Below are positions 1 to 6,851 of a stretch of 9,507 bases of DNA, piece by piece. Each line of letters opens with the position of its first letter. Within the stretch, counting starts at the first letter, position 1. Source of the stretch: JBCBWG01 sp964579305 (GTDB lineage: Bacteria; Pseudomonadota; Alphaproteobacteria; Rhizobiales; Hyphomicrobiaceae). The notes beneath the pieces are model-generated. The model saw only the letters and a program-made list of their open reading frames with translations, ran no database searches and was not told the origin of the DNA. The DNA is taken from positions 1 through 9,507 of the forward strand of contig CAZOGY010000132.1 of the NCBI GenBank assembly GCA_964579305.1. Reading direction: 5' to 3'. A program made the position numbers and the translations under genes.

Positions 1-1013
1 CGCGCCAGGTCAATCAATAACCGTTCCGTCGCCGACTGTTCCAAGTCGCTTAATCTGCCGCCGCGAGTTCCTTGCAAGACAAGGCCAAGGCGAACCAGAC
101 CAGCGTTCAGCGCGTTCAGCGGCCAAGCGCGCACCTGGCGCGCAAGTGCATCGCGCATCTTGAAGTGAACCGGCGGCCGCACACCGCGCAGCAGCTCATC
201 GATGCGGCGACCGCCATCAACGCCGGCGCGCAGCTTGTGCAGCAGCAAATAGTGCCGCTGGACAGCCATCAGCGCGGATTGATGGGCTTGGCCACCTGCA
301 GTGGCGCGTTCCAGAGCATCGACCGCGCTGCGGGCATCGCCGTCGGCAACCGCAAGGACAATCCGGTCCAGACTGAGTTCGGATACGTCGCCAACGGCGT
401 TGAGGACGTCGTCTTCATTCAGCGTTTCGCGTTCGCCGACGGATAGGATCAGCTTGTCGATTTCGCTGCGGGACAAAGCCCGGTCGCTGCCAAGGCGGGA
501 AATCAAAAGGTCACGGGCTTCGCGATCGATACGCTTGCCGGCCGCAGCAAGCATTTCGTCCACCAAACGCCCGAGGTCTTGGGCTGTGTCAGCAAAGCAC
601 GCGACAGCTGCGCACCAGGCGGCCTTCTCGGCCACTTTGCGCAACGTGTCTGAGGGTTTGAGGTTGCCGGCTTCGACAACCAACGCGGCGGCCGGTGGGG
701 CCTTTTCGATGGCGTCTTTCAGCATGTTGGCGTTGACCCGCCGACCGGTCACTGTGCGGATGACTTTGGTGCCCCCGAACATTGGTAAGGTCTGAAGTTC
801 GACAAAAAGCCGGTCGGGGTCGTCTTCGAGATCGGGGTCTTCGATGCGCAGGACCTCGCCGTCGCCAGGCGGGCGCTGCGCGAGCTTCGTTGCAGCGGTC
901 CTCGCGGTCTCGGCAACCAAGCCGGGGTCCGTCCCGTAGGCAATGACGACCTGGATGTCTTTTGGAATTCGCGCGAGGAAGCTGTCTCTATCGCCAGCCT
1001 TGATGGCAACCAT
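1..1013 (-). CDS. holA: DNA polymerase III subunit delta (partial, C-terminal end beyond left edge)
   Basis: The minus strand stays open from an ATG at 1013 to the window edge, giving 337 codons without a stop. The product starts MVAIKAGDRDSFLARIPKD and contains VIAYGTDPGLV, LFVELQTLPMFGGTKVIR near residue 70, a central ALSRSEIDKLILSVGE segment, and a helical C-terminal part with HYLLLHKLRAG. This pattern fits the delta subunit of the clamp loader, which opens the beta sliding clamp and, by family knowledge, has an AAA+-like fold without active ATPase motifs. Family members are about 340 residues, so only a few residues should be missing. The start is supported by GAGGG nine bases upstream and AAGGA two bases upstream. 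The gene follows lptE in the same direction, as is common in alphaproteobacteria, but with an unusually wide 216-base gap. Identification is from recalled sequence pattern. Confidence 0.85.
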   Translation of the reverse strand, partial: MVAIKAGDRDSFLARIPKDIQVVIAYGTDPGLVAETARTAATKLAQRPPGDGEVLRIEDPDLEDDPDRLFVELQTLPMFGGTKVIRTVTGRRVNANMLKDAIEKAPPAAALVVEAGNLKPSDTLRKVAEKAAWCAAVACFADTAQDLGRLVDEMLAAAGKRIDREARDLLISRLGSDRALSRSEIDKLILSVGERETLNEDDVLNAVGDVSELSLDRIVLAVADGDARSAVDALERATAGGQAHQSALMAVQRHYLLLHKLRAGVDGGRRIDELLRGVRPPVHFKMRDALARQVRAWPLNALNAGLVRLGLVLQGTRGGRLSDLEQSATERLLIDLA

Positions 1014-1131
1014 CGTCCTTGGCCCTCGCGAGATACGGACCTTCCGGGGGCGCCTCAGCCCAAAAGCAGGGGCGGTACGCGTGAGCAACCGAGCCGTAAC
1101 GGTGGGCCGCTGCCCAGGATGTGCTGTTATG

Positions 1132-1160
1132 ATCTTACCGTCAGCGTTTGCAGCGCACAA
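1132..1160 (-). promoter_or_regulatory. weak candidate promoter upstream of holA
   Basis: On the minus strand, TTGTGC (1160-1155) and TAAGAT (1137-1132) are separated by exactly 17 bases and point toward holA. The matches to the sigma-70 consensus are only 3/6 and 4/6, so this is a suggestion. It would explain how holA could be transcribed separately despite its gap from lptE. The rest of 1014-1229 holds only short GC-rich inverted repeats with no T-tract on the minus strand, and no gene that I recognise. Confidence 0.2.
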
Positions 1161-1229
1161 TCATGCACCGCAGGCGGCCTCAGCTCGCGGGGACCCAATC
1201 TGCGGCGCTGCACGAACTGAGCCGCACGA

Positions 1230-1778
1230 TCAGGCCGGCGTTGGGTTCGTTGCCAGAAAAGCTTCCAGTCGGCTTTTCAGGTCACGCACGACGGAACGGG
1301 CGGCCCGGTCTTCTGCATCGCGCTGTGCGCGCACGTTCGCGTAACCGGCCTCAAACCGCTCGTAAGCGGCGCGCCCCGTGCTCTGGCCTTCCAGAACCGT
1401 TTTGTTGTCCGCAAGCTGAACAAGCCGGAAGCTGGCGATGAGCATCACAGCGCGCGAGCGTGCTTCGCCATCGGCGACCACAAGGCTCGATTGCAGGCGC
1501 CGTCTGATCACGATGTCGAGGCGGTAGCGTTTTTCAACACCTTCGGCATTCGCGCTGCTCTCGAAGTTCAAGCCATTGCGGATGCGTTGCCCGATCCGCG
1601 TCGAAGGCGTCACAACAGAGATCTGAGCCAAGTTGACGTTGGCGCCGCCAAATCCAGGATCAGCATAGAGCGGGCGGAAGCCGCCGGAGCAGGCCGAAAG
1701 AGCGACCGCAACGGCCGAAATCACCGTGAGGGTTAGAGCGCGAGCGCTGTGCCTGGAGATGACGCTAGACAACGACAT
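1230..1778 (-). CDS. lptE: LPS-assembly lipoprotein LptE
   Basis: This 182-residue protein begins with a lipoprotein signal peptide: a basic n-region, a hydrophobic stretch at residues 14-27 and the lipobox LSAC with the acceptor cysteine at residue 30. The motif GFRPLY follows immediately; it is the hallmark I associate with alphaproteobacterial LptE. By family knowledge LptE sits in the inner leaflet of the outer membrane, plugs the LptD barrel and helps insert lipopolysaccharide at the cell surface. Length fits the family. The start overlaps the last 14 bases of leuS, and a good ribosome site (AGAGGA, 1785-1790 on the complement, six bases from ATG) lies inside leuS, so translation is probably coupled. 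The central part has VNLAQISVVTPSTRIGQRI and a long C-terminal helix rich in Arg, Ala and Glu. Confidence is high from the lipobox, the motif and the neighbours. Confidence 0.88.
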   Translation of the reverse strand: MSLSSVISRHSARALTLTVISAVAVALSACSGGFRPLYADPGFGGANVNLAQISVVTPSTRIGQRIRNGLNFESSANAEGVEKRYRLDIVIRRRLQSSLVVADGEARSRAVMLIASFRLVQLADNKTVLEGQSTGRAAYERFEAGYANVRAQRDAEDRAARSVVRDLKSRLEAFLATNPTPA

Positions 1779-4407
1779 TGACGATCCTCTGCGGCACTAC
1801 GATCACGCGGCGGGGCGCCTTACCGTCCAGCGCGCGAACGACAGCGTCGAGCTTGAGTGCGGCAGCGCGCACGTCCTCTTGTGAAGCGTCGCGGGCAATG
1901 CGCAGTTCGTCCCGCCGCTTCCCATTGACCTGTACGGCAACGGTGATCTCATCGTCAACGAGAAGGGCCTCGTCCACCGCTGGCCAAGGCTGTTCCGCAA
2001 GGAGCGTGTGGTATCCGAGCCGCGCCCAGCATTCCTCGCCAAGGTGCGGCATCATCGGGCCGATCATCTGCACGAGCCGTTCGGCGGCTTCGCGCAGCGC
2101 CCAGGGCATGCCATCCGTGCTCTGGCCAAGCGCGGTTCCAATGGCGTTGGCGTGCTCATAAAGCTGCGCAACGGCGACGTTGAAGCGCAAAGCTTCGACG
2201 TTCTGCCCGACTTTTTGAACCGTGCGATGGGTCACGCGGCGCAGGGCAAGGGCTTCCTCGCCAAATGCGGACGGAACATCGGCGATGTCGACGCCCTCTG
2301 ACTTATCGATCGCGTCGCCAACGAGGCGCCATATGCGCTGAATGAAGCGGTTGGCGCCTTGCACACCGGCTTCGGTCCACTGGACGTCGCGCTCGGGCGG
2401 ACTGTCGGACAGCATGAACCAGCGCGCACAATCGGCGCCGTAGCCGGCGATGATATCGTCGGGATCGACAACGTTCTTTTTGGACTTTGACATCTTGACG
2501 ATATCGCCGATGTCGACCGGGTTTCCGGTGTCAATCTGAACCGCGGTTCTGGCGTCGCCATCGCCTTCGATGCGGACTTGCGCGGGTTCCAACCAGATCG
2601 CCTTGCCGCCTTCGCCGGGGACCGAATAGGTCTCGTGGGTCACCATGCCCTGGGTGAAAAGCGCTGCGAACGGTTCTTTCAGGCCTTGCGGCAGGTGGCC
2701 AGTTTCAATCATCGCACGGGCGAAAAAGCGCGAATAGAGCAAGTGCAAAATCGCGTGTTCAATGCCGCCGATGTATTGGTCGACGGGCAACCAGTAATCG
2801 GCTGCCTCGATGTCGGTCGGCGCTGCGGCGCGGGGCGCTGAGAAGCGCGCATAATACCACGATGAATCGACGAAAGTGTCCATCGTGTCGGTTTCGCGCC
2901 GGGCCGCCTTGCCGCAGCTTGGGCACTCGACGTGCTTCCATGTCGGATGTCGGTCAAGCGGGTTGCCGGGCACGTCGAAGCTGACGTCTTCGGGCAAGCG
3001 CACCGGCAGGTCATCATCGTTTACGGGGACGACACCGCAATCATCGCAATGGACGACAGGGATCGGGCAGCCCCAGTACCGCTGGCGCGAGATGCCCCAA
3101 TCGCGCAGGCGGAAATTCGTGCGCCGTTCGCCGACCGGCTGGCCATTTCGCTGTGTCGCTGCAAGTTTATCGGCGACCGCCTCGAATGCTGCGGTATTGT
3201 CGAGCCCATCGAGAAAGCCCGAATTGATCATCACGCCGTCGTCGACATAGGGCACGCCGTCGGCGATCTGGGCGATTGCCTTGGCTTGGGCGTCCGCTTC
3301 TGCTGGGACGACAACGGGGATCACCGGCAAATCGTACTTGCGCGCGAACTCGATGTCGCGCTGATCGCCCGACGGACAGCCGAAAATCGCGCCGGTGCCG
3401 TAGTCCATCAGAACGAAGTTGGCGACGTAGACCGGCACCTGCCAGTTGGGGTCGAACGGGTGCACCGCATGGATGCCCGTTGCAAAGCCACGCTTTTCCG
3501 CCGTCTCCAGGTCCGCAAGCGATGTGCCGGCGCGGCGGCAATCCTCACAGAACGCTGCTAATTCGACGTTGTCCTCAGAAAGGGCGAGCGCAAGAGGATG
3601 GTCTGGGGCGATCGCCATGAACGAGGCGCCAAAGATCGTGTCGGGCCGGGTCGTGTAGACTTCCAGCGTGTTGTGGTCTTGCGGCAGATCGCCTGCCAAT
3701 TCCCAGCGGATCAGCAGACCTTCGGACCGGCCAATCCAGTTGGCCTGCATCAGGCGGACTTTTTCCGGCCAGTTCTCCAGCGTCCGCAGCGCGTCGAGCA
3801 GGTCATCGGCAAATTTGGTGATGCGGAAGGCCCACTGCTCCAGCTCACGCTGTTCCACGAGTGCGCCAGAACGCCAGCCGCGCCCGTCGATCACCTGTTC
3901 ATTGGCCAGGACGGTCTGGTCGACGGGATCCCAGTTGACCTTGGCTTTGCGGCGGTAGGCGAGGCCGGCGCGGTACATGTCCAAGAACAGCTTTTGCTGC
4001 TGGGCGTAGTATTCAGGCTGGCAGGTTGCGAATTCGCGGCTCCAGTCGAGTGAAAGGCCCATCGATTTGAGCTGCGTCTTCATGGTCTCGATATTGGCGT
4101 AGGTCCATTCGCCTGGGTGGACCTTACGCTCCATCGCCGCGTTCTCGGCGGGCATGCCGAACGCATCCCAACCCATAGGGTGGAGCACGTTGAAACCTTG
4201 CGCGCGTTTATACCGGGCCAGCACGTCGCCCATCGTGTAGTTGCGCACGTGTCCCATATGGATGCGCCCCGATGGATATGGGAACATCTCAAGCACATAA
4301 CATTTTGGGCGGGACCGGTCGTCGGGCGTGCGATACGTGTCGGCGTCGGCCCAAACCTGCTGCCAGTGACGCTCGCGTTCGGGGGCGTTGTATCGTTCAG
4401 TTGCCAT
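1765..4407 (-). CDS. leuS: leucyl-tRNA synthetase (class I)
   Basis: This 880-residue protein charges tRNA-Leu with leucine in the cytoplasm. The class I signature FPYPSGRIHMGH is present with HMGH at residues 50-53, and the second ATP-binding motif KMSKS is at 638-642. Between them lies the CP1 editing domain, with its threonine-rich TTRPDT motif at 252-257 and the conserved aspartate in DQRDIEFARKY. A CxxC pair (HCDDCG, then ECPSCG) marks the zinc-binding insertion typical of many bacterial LeuRS. The C-terminal end (QRIVNVVV) is the usual tRNA-binding tail. Length is as expected, and I see no missing catalytic motif. It starts the operon leuS-lptE-holA. The ribosome site is weak (AAGAGA about 11 bases before the ATG at 4407), but the start agrees with the usual N-terminus (RYNAPERERHWQQVW). 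A palindrome lies 47-63 bases upstream of the start. Confidence 0.98.
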   Translation of the reverse strand: MATERYNAPERERHWQQVWADADTYRTPDDRSRPKCYVLEMFPYPSGRIHMGHVRNYTMGDVLARYKRAQGFNVLHPMGWDAFGMPAENAAMERKVHPGEWTYANIETMKTQLKSMGLSLDWSREFATCQPEYYAQQQKLFLDMYRAGLAYRRKAKVNWDPVDQTVLANEQVIDGRGWRSGALVEQRELEQWAFRITKFADDLLDALRTLENWPEKVRLMQANWIGRSEGLLIRWELAGDLPQDHNTLEVYTTRPDTIFGASFMAIAPDHPLALALSEDNVELAAFCEDCRRAGTSLADLETAEKRGFATGIHAVHPFDPNWQVPVYVANFVLMDYGTGAIFGCPSGDQRDIEFARKYDLPVIPVVVPAEADAQAKAIAQIADGVPYVDDGVMINSGFLDGLDNTAAFEAVADKLAATQRNGQPVGERRTNFRLRDWGISRQRYWGCPIPVVHCDDCGVVPVNDDDLPVRLPEDVSFDVPGNPLDRHPTWKHVECPSCGKAARRETDTMDTFVDSSWYYARFSAPRAAAPTDIEAADYWLPVDQYIGGIEHAILHLLYSRFFARAMIETGHLPQGLKEPFAALFTQGMVTHETYSVPGEGGKAIWLEPAQVRIEGDGDARTAVQIDTGNPVDIGDIVKMSKSKKNVVDPDDIIAGYGADCARWFMLSDSPPERDVQWTEAGVQGANRFIQRIWRLVGDAIDKSEGVDIADVPSAFGEEALALRRVTHRTVQKVGQNVEALRFNVAVAQLYEHANAIGTALGQSTDGMPWALREAAERLVQMIGPMMPHLGEECWARLGYHTLLAEQPWPAVDEALLVDDEITVAVQVNGKRRDELRIARDASQEDVRAAALKLDAVVRALDGKAPRRVIVVPQRIVNVVV

Positions 4408-4453
4408 CTCGATCGTGGTCTCTTGCCGCGCTGCCGGACCCGCGCCCGGCGTT

Positions 4454-4470
4454 CATGACGCGCCGTCATG
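4454..4470. repeat. 17-base palindrome in leuS leader
   Basis: CATGACG and CGTCATG form a perfect 7-bp inverted repeat around a 3-base centre (CGC). On the minus strand it lies 47-63 bases before the leuS ATG. It could be an RNA hairpin in the leuS 5' leader or a dyad operator for a dimeric regulator. There is no T-tract after it on the minus strand, so it is not a simple terminator. Function unknown. Confidence 0.6.
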
Positions 4471-4554
4471 GCCGCTAAAGGGATTTCCGGTCAACCCGCG
4501 AGGTGCGGTCGACCCGTAATAAGCTGCGCGATGGCGTGATGTCCGCCCGCTCGT

Positions 4555-4593
4555 GGGCCGGACCGCTGGGCCAGACCGTTGGGCCAGACCGCT
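4555..4593. repeat. three tandem 13-base repeats
   Basis: Three consecutive 13-base units follow the pattern GGGCCRGACCGYT: 4555-4567, 4568-4580 and 4581-4593. The first and third differ at one base (G/A) and the middle one differs at a C/T position. The unit length is not a multiple of three, which argues against a translated repeat. The array runs directly into a palindrome at 4594. It may be a regulator binding array or replication slippage. Confidence 0.8.
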
Positions 4594-4603
4594 GGACATG
4601 TCC
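4594..4603. repeat. perfect 10-base palindrome next to the tandem repeats
   Basis: GGACATGTCC is self-complementary and starts at the base after the third 13-base repeat. A second short palindrome, GGTCGACC, is at 4507-4514. Short palindromes are common in GC-rich DNA, so only the direct abutment to the repeats makes this notable. Confidence 0.55.
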
Positions 4604-4880
4604 GCGCGGCGGCACCGTGCATCCATTCGCGCGTGTTCATCGCATTGATTTTTAAGCAGGCGTGCTGGCGTACTGCGGGATCGGGGACGTGGTTGATAAG
4701 AGGCGCCAGAGGCGAGACGCCGAACACCAAGCGGGGTTGAGGTCTTTGCATGTGCGCCAGGACGTTGGTGCGCCGGCTTTTGAAAAGGGTCGCTCGCGAC
4801 GAAAGCGTCGTCCACCCAAGGATGTTTGATCTGCTGTTGCCACAAACCCATGCGGTTGACGATGATCCAGAGGTGTCGGG

Positions 4881-5546
4881 ATGAGTGCTGTTGCTGATCG
4901 GTTGGCAGGCGTGCGCGAGACTATCGCTGCGGCGTGCGGCGAGACCGGGCGTGATCCTGGAGACGTGGAACTCATCGCGGTTTCAAAGACGTTTGAGGCC
5001 GATGCGATCCGGCCTGTACTTGATGCCGGACAGCGGCACTTCGGCGAAAACCGAGTGCAAGAGGCGCAGGGAAAGTGGCCGGCGCTCAAATCGGACTTTC
5101 GCGACGTGACGTTGCATCTGATCGGGCCGTTGCAGTCCAATAAGGCGGCCGATGCCGTTGCCTTGTTCGATGTCATTCACTCCGTTGACCGGCCCAAAAT
5201 TGCGAGGGCGCTTGCGACTGAGTTCGAAAAACAGGGCCGCCGGCTTGAATTGTTCTTGCAGGTCAATACGGGCGAAGAGCCGCAAAAGGCAGGCGTTGCA
5301 CCAGGTGAAACTGCCGATTTTCTAAAGCTTTGCCGCGATGAGTTGGGACTGGATATTGCCGGGCTCATGTGCATTCCGCCCGTGGAGGATGCGCCGGCGG
5401 TGCACTTTGCGTTACTTTCAAGACTTGCCGAGGCGCTGAGCCTTCCCAAATTGTCGATGGGTATGAGCGGTGATTACGAGACCGCTGTTCAATTTGGTGC
5501 AACGCATGTGCGTGTGGGATCGGCGATTTTTGGCGCGCGGGACTGA
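4881..5546 (+). CDS. yggS: YggS/PROSC family PLP homeostasis protein
   Basis: This 221-residue protein matches the single-domain, TIM-barrel PLP-binding family of E. coli YggS and human PLPBP. The PLP lysine is in AVSKTF (K36). Other family motifs are HFGENRVQEA, HLIGPLQSNK, HSVDR, LFLQVNTGEEPQKAGV, GLMCIPP, LSMGMSGDYETAV and VRVGSAIFGAR, where the Ser/Gly-rich loop and arginine contact the phosphate. By family knowledge it is not a racemase but buffers and delivers pyridoxal phosphate and affects amino-acid balance. It is cytoplasmic. The start is fixed by AGAGGTG at 4869-4875, five bases before the ATG, and the N-terminus MSAVADRLAGVRETI is normal. It lies divergent to leuS and 131 bases before the next plus-strand gene. 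Whether the two are co-transcribed is unclear. Confidence 0.95.
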   Translation: MSAVADRLAGVRETIAAACGETGRDPGDVELIAVSKTFEADAIRPVLDAGQRHFGENRVQEAQGKWPALKSDFRDVTLHLIGPLQSNKAADAVALFDVIHSVDRPKIARALATEFEKQGRRLELFLQVNTGEEPQKAGVAPGETADFLKLCRDELGLDIAGLMCIPPVEDAPAVHFALLSRLAEALSLPKLSMGMSGDYETAVQFGATHVRVGSAIFGARD

Positions 5547-5677
5547 GAGCCTGTCGTCGCGTAGCGATTTCGACCGGCGACGCCCGAAGTGATAATGTCG
5601 GCGTCACTGATTCGCGTTCGCAGCGCCGCGTGATTTGTCCCGCAATTCCCTCGCATATCCCGATCCCGGAGGCCCGC

Positions 5678-6607
5678 ATGGCTGCTGCAACGACTGCCGA
5701 TGCCTTTGCCGAAGCTGAAACGGCTGCTCAAGATGCCGCCCGCGATGCGCGCGCTGAGGTGCTCGAACGGCACGGCGTCGAAGATGCGCTGACGCCGCCG
5801 AAACGCTCCAAGCGCCGACAGAAATCGCTGGAAAAGCAGTCGACATCGACCGACGCATGGCACCATTTCGTGGTCGACGTCTGGCTGACCGATATCAACC
5901 CGCTTGAATTCGGCATTTTCAAACGCTCGCGTAACCGCGCGAAGTCGCGTCAGTTCACCAAAGACATGGACGTTTTTGCCGAGGTTATGGAAGACGGCAA
6001 GCGTACGGGCGTGCTTGGCTGGCGCAAGGATCTTTGGGAAGAAAACGACAAGACCAAGCAACGGCTTGTTTTCAAGCTTTTTACTGACAATCTGAATTGG
6101 CGGGCCACGATGGATTTGATGCTGGCGCGCTCCGTCCAGCAGACCATTGGTGCGCGCGGAATCCCGGTTGCGACCTATTCGGTCAACTGCGCTGGCGAAG
6201 ATCAGGTTGTGTATATCGAACGGTCGGCGAATAAATGGCCATTGATGCCGGAGAACTGGTCGTTTTTCCTGATGCATGATGGTGCGCTCGATTTTTATCG
6301 CATCCGTCAAAAGTTTATCCGCTGGGGGGACGATTATCTCATCTACGACGGCCAAGGCGAAATCGTCGGCGTTTTGGATGGCGCTGCGCTTTCCATTGCT
6401 GGCAAATGGCGGTGCCGCGTGAAGAAAGAGATCGCTACGCCGCATCTGCTTCATACGCTGAAGTTGTTTGCCGGCATGCTTGTATTTAACGACCGTGGCC
6501 GCAGCCATATCCGGAAGTGCGCCAATGCCGTTCGGGAAGGTCGCTATGAGCCCAAGCTCGAGAAGCAAGAAGTCGACCTTTATATGAACCCGCGTCGCGT
6601 CCGATGA
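5678..6607 (+). CDS. uncharacterised protein with C-terminal LURP-one/tubby-like region
   Basis: The start at 5678 is chosen because GGAGG (5668-5672) lies five bases upstream; an in-frame ATG 48 bases earlier has no such site. The 309-residue product has an Ala/Glu-rich N-terminus (1-38) and a basic patch KRSKRRQKS (42-50), both probably disordered. A Trp- and charge-rich middle (61-204) is unknown to me. Residues 205-251 begin DFYRIRQKFIRWGDDYLIYD and continue with a Gly-Val-x-Asp-Gly turn and LSIAGKWRCRVKK. That succession (RQK, ordered strands, Y-x-I-x-D-x-x-G, then a second Gly and Ser) resembles the LURP-one-related family such as Bacillus YxjI, as I recall it. There is no signal peptide or membrane segment, so it is probably cytoplasmic. 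LURP-one proteins have a tubby-like barrel, and their bacterial role is mostly unknown. A likely terminator follows. The domain call is moderate; the gene itself is secure. Confidence 0.85.
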   Translation: MAAATTADAFAEAETAAQDAARDARAEVLERHGVEDALTPPKRSKRRQKSLEKQSTSTDAWHHFVVDVWLTDINPLEFGIFKRSRNRAKSRQFTKDMDVFAEVMEDGKRTGVLGWRKDLWEENDKTKQRLVFKLFTDNLNWRATMDLMLARSVQQTIGARGIPVATYSVNCAGEDQVVYIERSANKWPLMPENWSFFLMHDGALDFYRIRQKFIRWGDDYLIYDGQGEIVGVLDGAALSIAGKWRCRVKKEIATPHLLHTLKLFAGMLVFNDRGRSHIRKCANAVREGRYEPKLEKQEVDLYMNPRRVR

Positions 6608-6619
6608 CATCTGGCCGAA

Positions 6620-6644
6620 GCCAAGCGGTCTTTGGAGGCTTGGC
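6620..6644 (+). repeat. 7-bp inverted repeat after the LURP-one-like gene
   Basis: GCCAAGC (6620-6626) and GCTTGGC (6638-6644) are perfect complements around an 11-base loop, starting 13 bases after the stop codon. No T-tract follows, so it is not a terminator by itself. It may be a 3' stabilising hairpin in front of the stronger terminator at 6679. Confidence 0.45.
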
Positions 6645-6678
6645 ACCGGATCGGCTGTCGTATCGGGTCGGGAGTTCG

Positions 6679-6707
6679 GCGGGCACCGCCACTGCCCGCT
6701 GTTTTCT
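6679..6707 (+). terminator. probable intrinsic terminator after the LURP-one-like gene
   Basis: GCGGGCA (6679-6685) pairs perfectly with TGCCCGC (6693-6699) around the 7-base loop CCGCCAC. The stem is followed by TGTTTTCTT. The minus strand has no T-tract on its own 3' side, so it would act on plus-strand transcripts. It would isolate the upstream gene from the PQQ dehydrogenase gene. The stem is short and the T-tract is interrupted, so strength is uncertain. Confidence 0.5.
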
Positions 6708-6716
6708 TGCGCGCTG

Positions 6717-6732
6717 CGCCGCACGTGCGGCG
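6717..6732. repeat. perfect 16-base palindrome upstream of the PQQ dehydrogenase
   Basis: CGCCGCACGTGCGGCG is fully self-complementary, with no spacer. It lies about 120 bases before the dehydrogenase start and just after the terminator. It could be an operator, or merely GC-rich chance. Confidence 0.5.
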
Positions 6733-6763
6733 GGGCGGCAACGGCCCGCGAAGGTCAAAGCGG

Positions 6764-6793
6764 TATAAGATTACGGTTCGGTCACGCGCGTGA
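6764..6793 (+). promoter_or_regulatory. possible -10 element with operator-like palindrome
   Basis: TATAAG at 6764-6769 resembles a -10 box and lies 83 bases before the dehydrogenase start, but the expected -35 position (6741-6746) matches poorly. Twelve bases after it, TCACGCGCGTGA (6782-6793) is a perfect 12-base palindrome. Flanking CGG and CCG extend it as an arm pair with one bulged A. A dyad across the likely start point is a usual position for repressor control, or it could be a leader hairpin. This is inference from position only. Confidence 0.3.
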
Positions 6794-6851
6794 ACCGGCT
6801 GTGTCAGGCCACCTATATCCTGCTGGGATCACTTAAGCAGGAGAGGCCCAT

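Larger units (their letters stand above)
4408..4880. other. divergent intergenic region between leuS and yggS
   Basis: These 473 bases separate the leuS operon (leftward) from yggS (rightward), so promoters for both must lie here. I could not identify convincing -35/-10 pairs for either. The region contains the leader palindrome (4454-4470), three 13-base tandem repeats (4555-4593) and adjacent short palindromes. Short open frames exist on both strands, but none has a good ribosome site, a recognisable sequence or plausible composition, so I call no gene. No tRNA-like T-loop is visible. Confidence 0.7.

Noticed and set aside
749..1009. Minus-strand 86-residue open frame inside holA
   Set aside because: It is out of frame with holA, which matches the delta subunit over its whole length. 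The frame is an Arg/Ser-rich shadow.
2471..2500. A-rich tract on the minus strand considered as a slippage site
   Set aside because: It simply encodes the KMSKSKK motif of leuS in frame.
2932..3561. Plus-strand 209-residue open frame
   Set aside because: It is antisense to the leuS editing and catalytic domains, whose motifs are intact on the minus strand.
4453..4851. Minus-strand 132- and 86-residue open frames in the leuS-yggS gap
   Set aside because: They have no ribosome site, no recognisable motif and mixed composition. The 13-base repeats run through them in shifting frames.
4850..4897. Short upstream open frame overlapping the yggS start
   Set aside because: It is only about 15 codons, has no ribosome site, and nothing suggests that it is translated.
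5568..5610. Possible promoter (GATAAT at 5591-5596) and AGTGA/TCACT dyad between yggS and the next gene
   Set aside because: The -35 match is poor (3/6), the dyad arms are only five bases, and the -10 overlaps the dyad by chance-level similarity.
5489..6724. Minus-strand 411-residue open frame
   Set aside because: It lies antisense to the end of yggS and to the whole LURP-one-like gene, which has a good ribosome site and an ordered protein pattern. The long frame is a typical GC-rich shadow.
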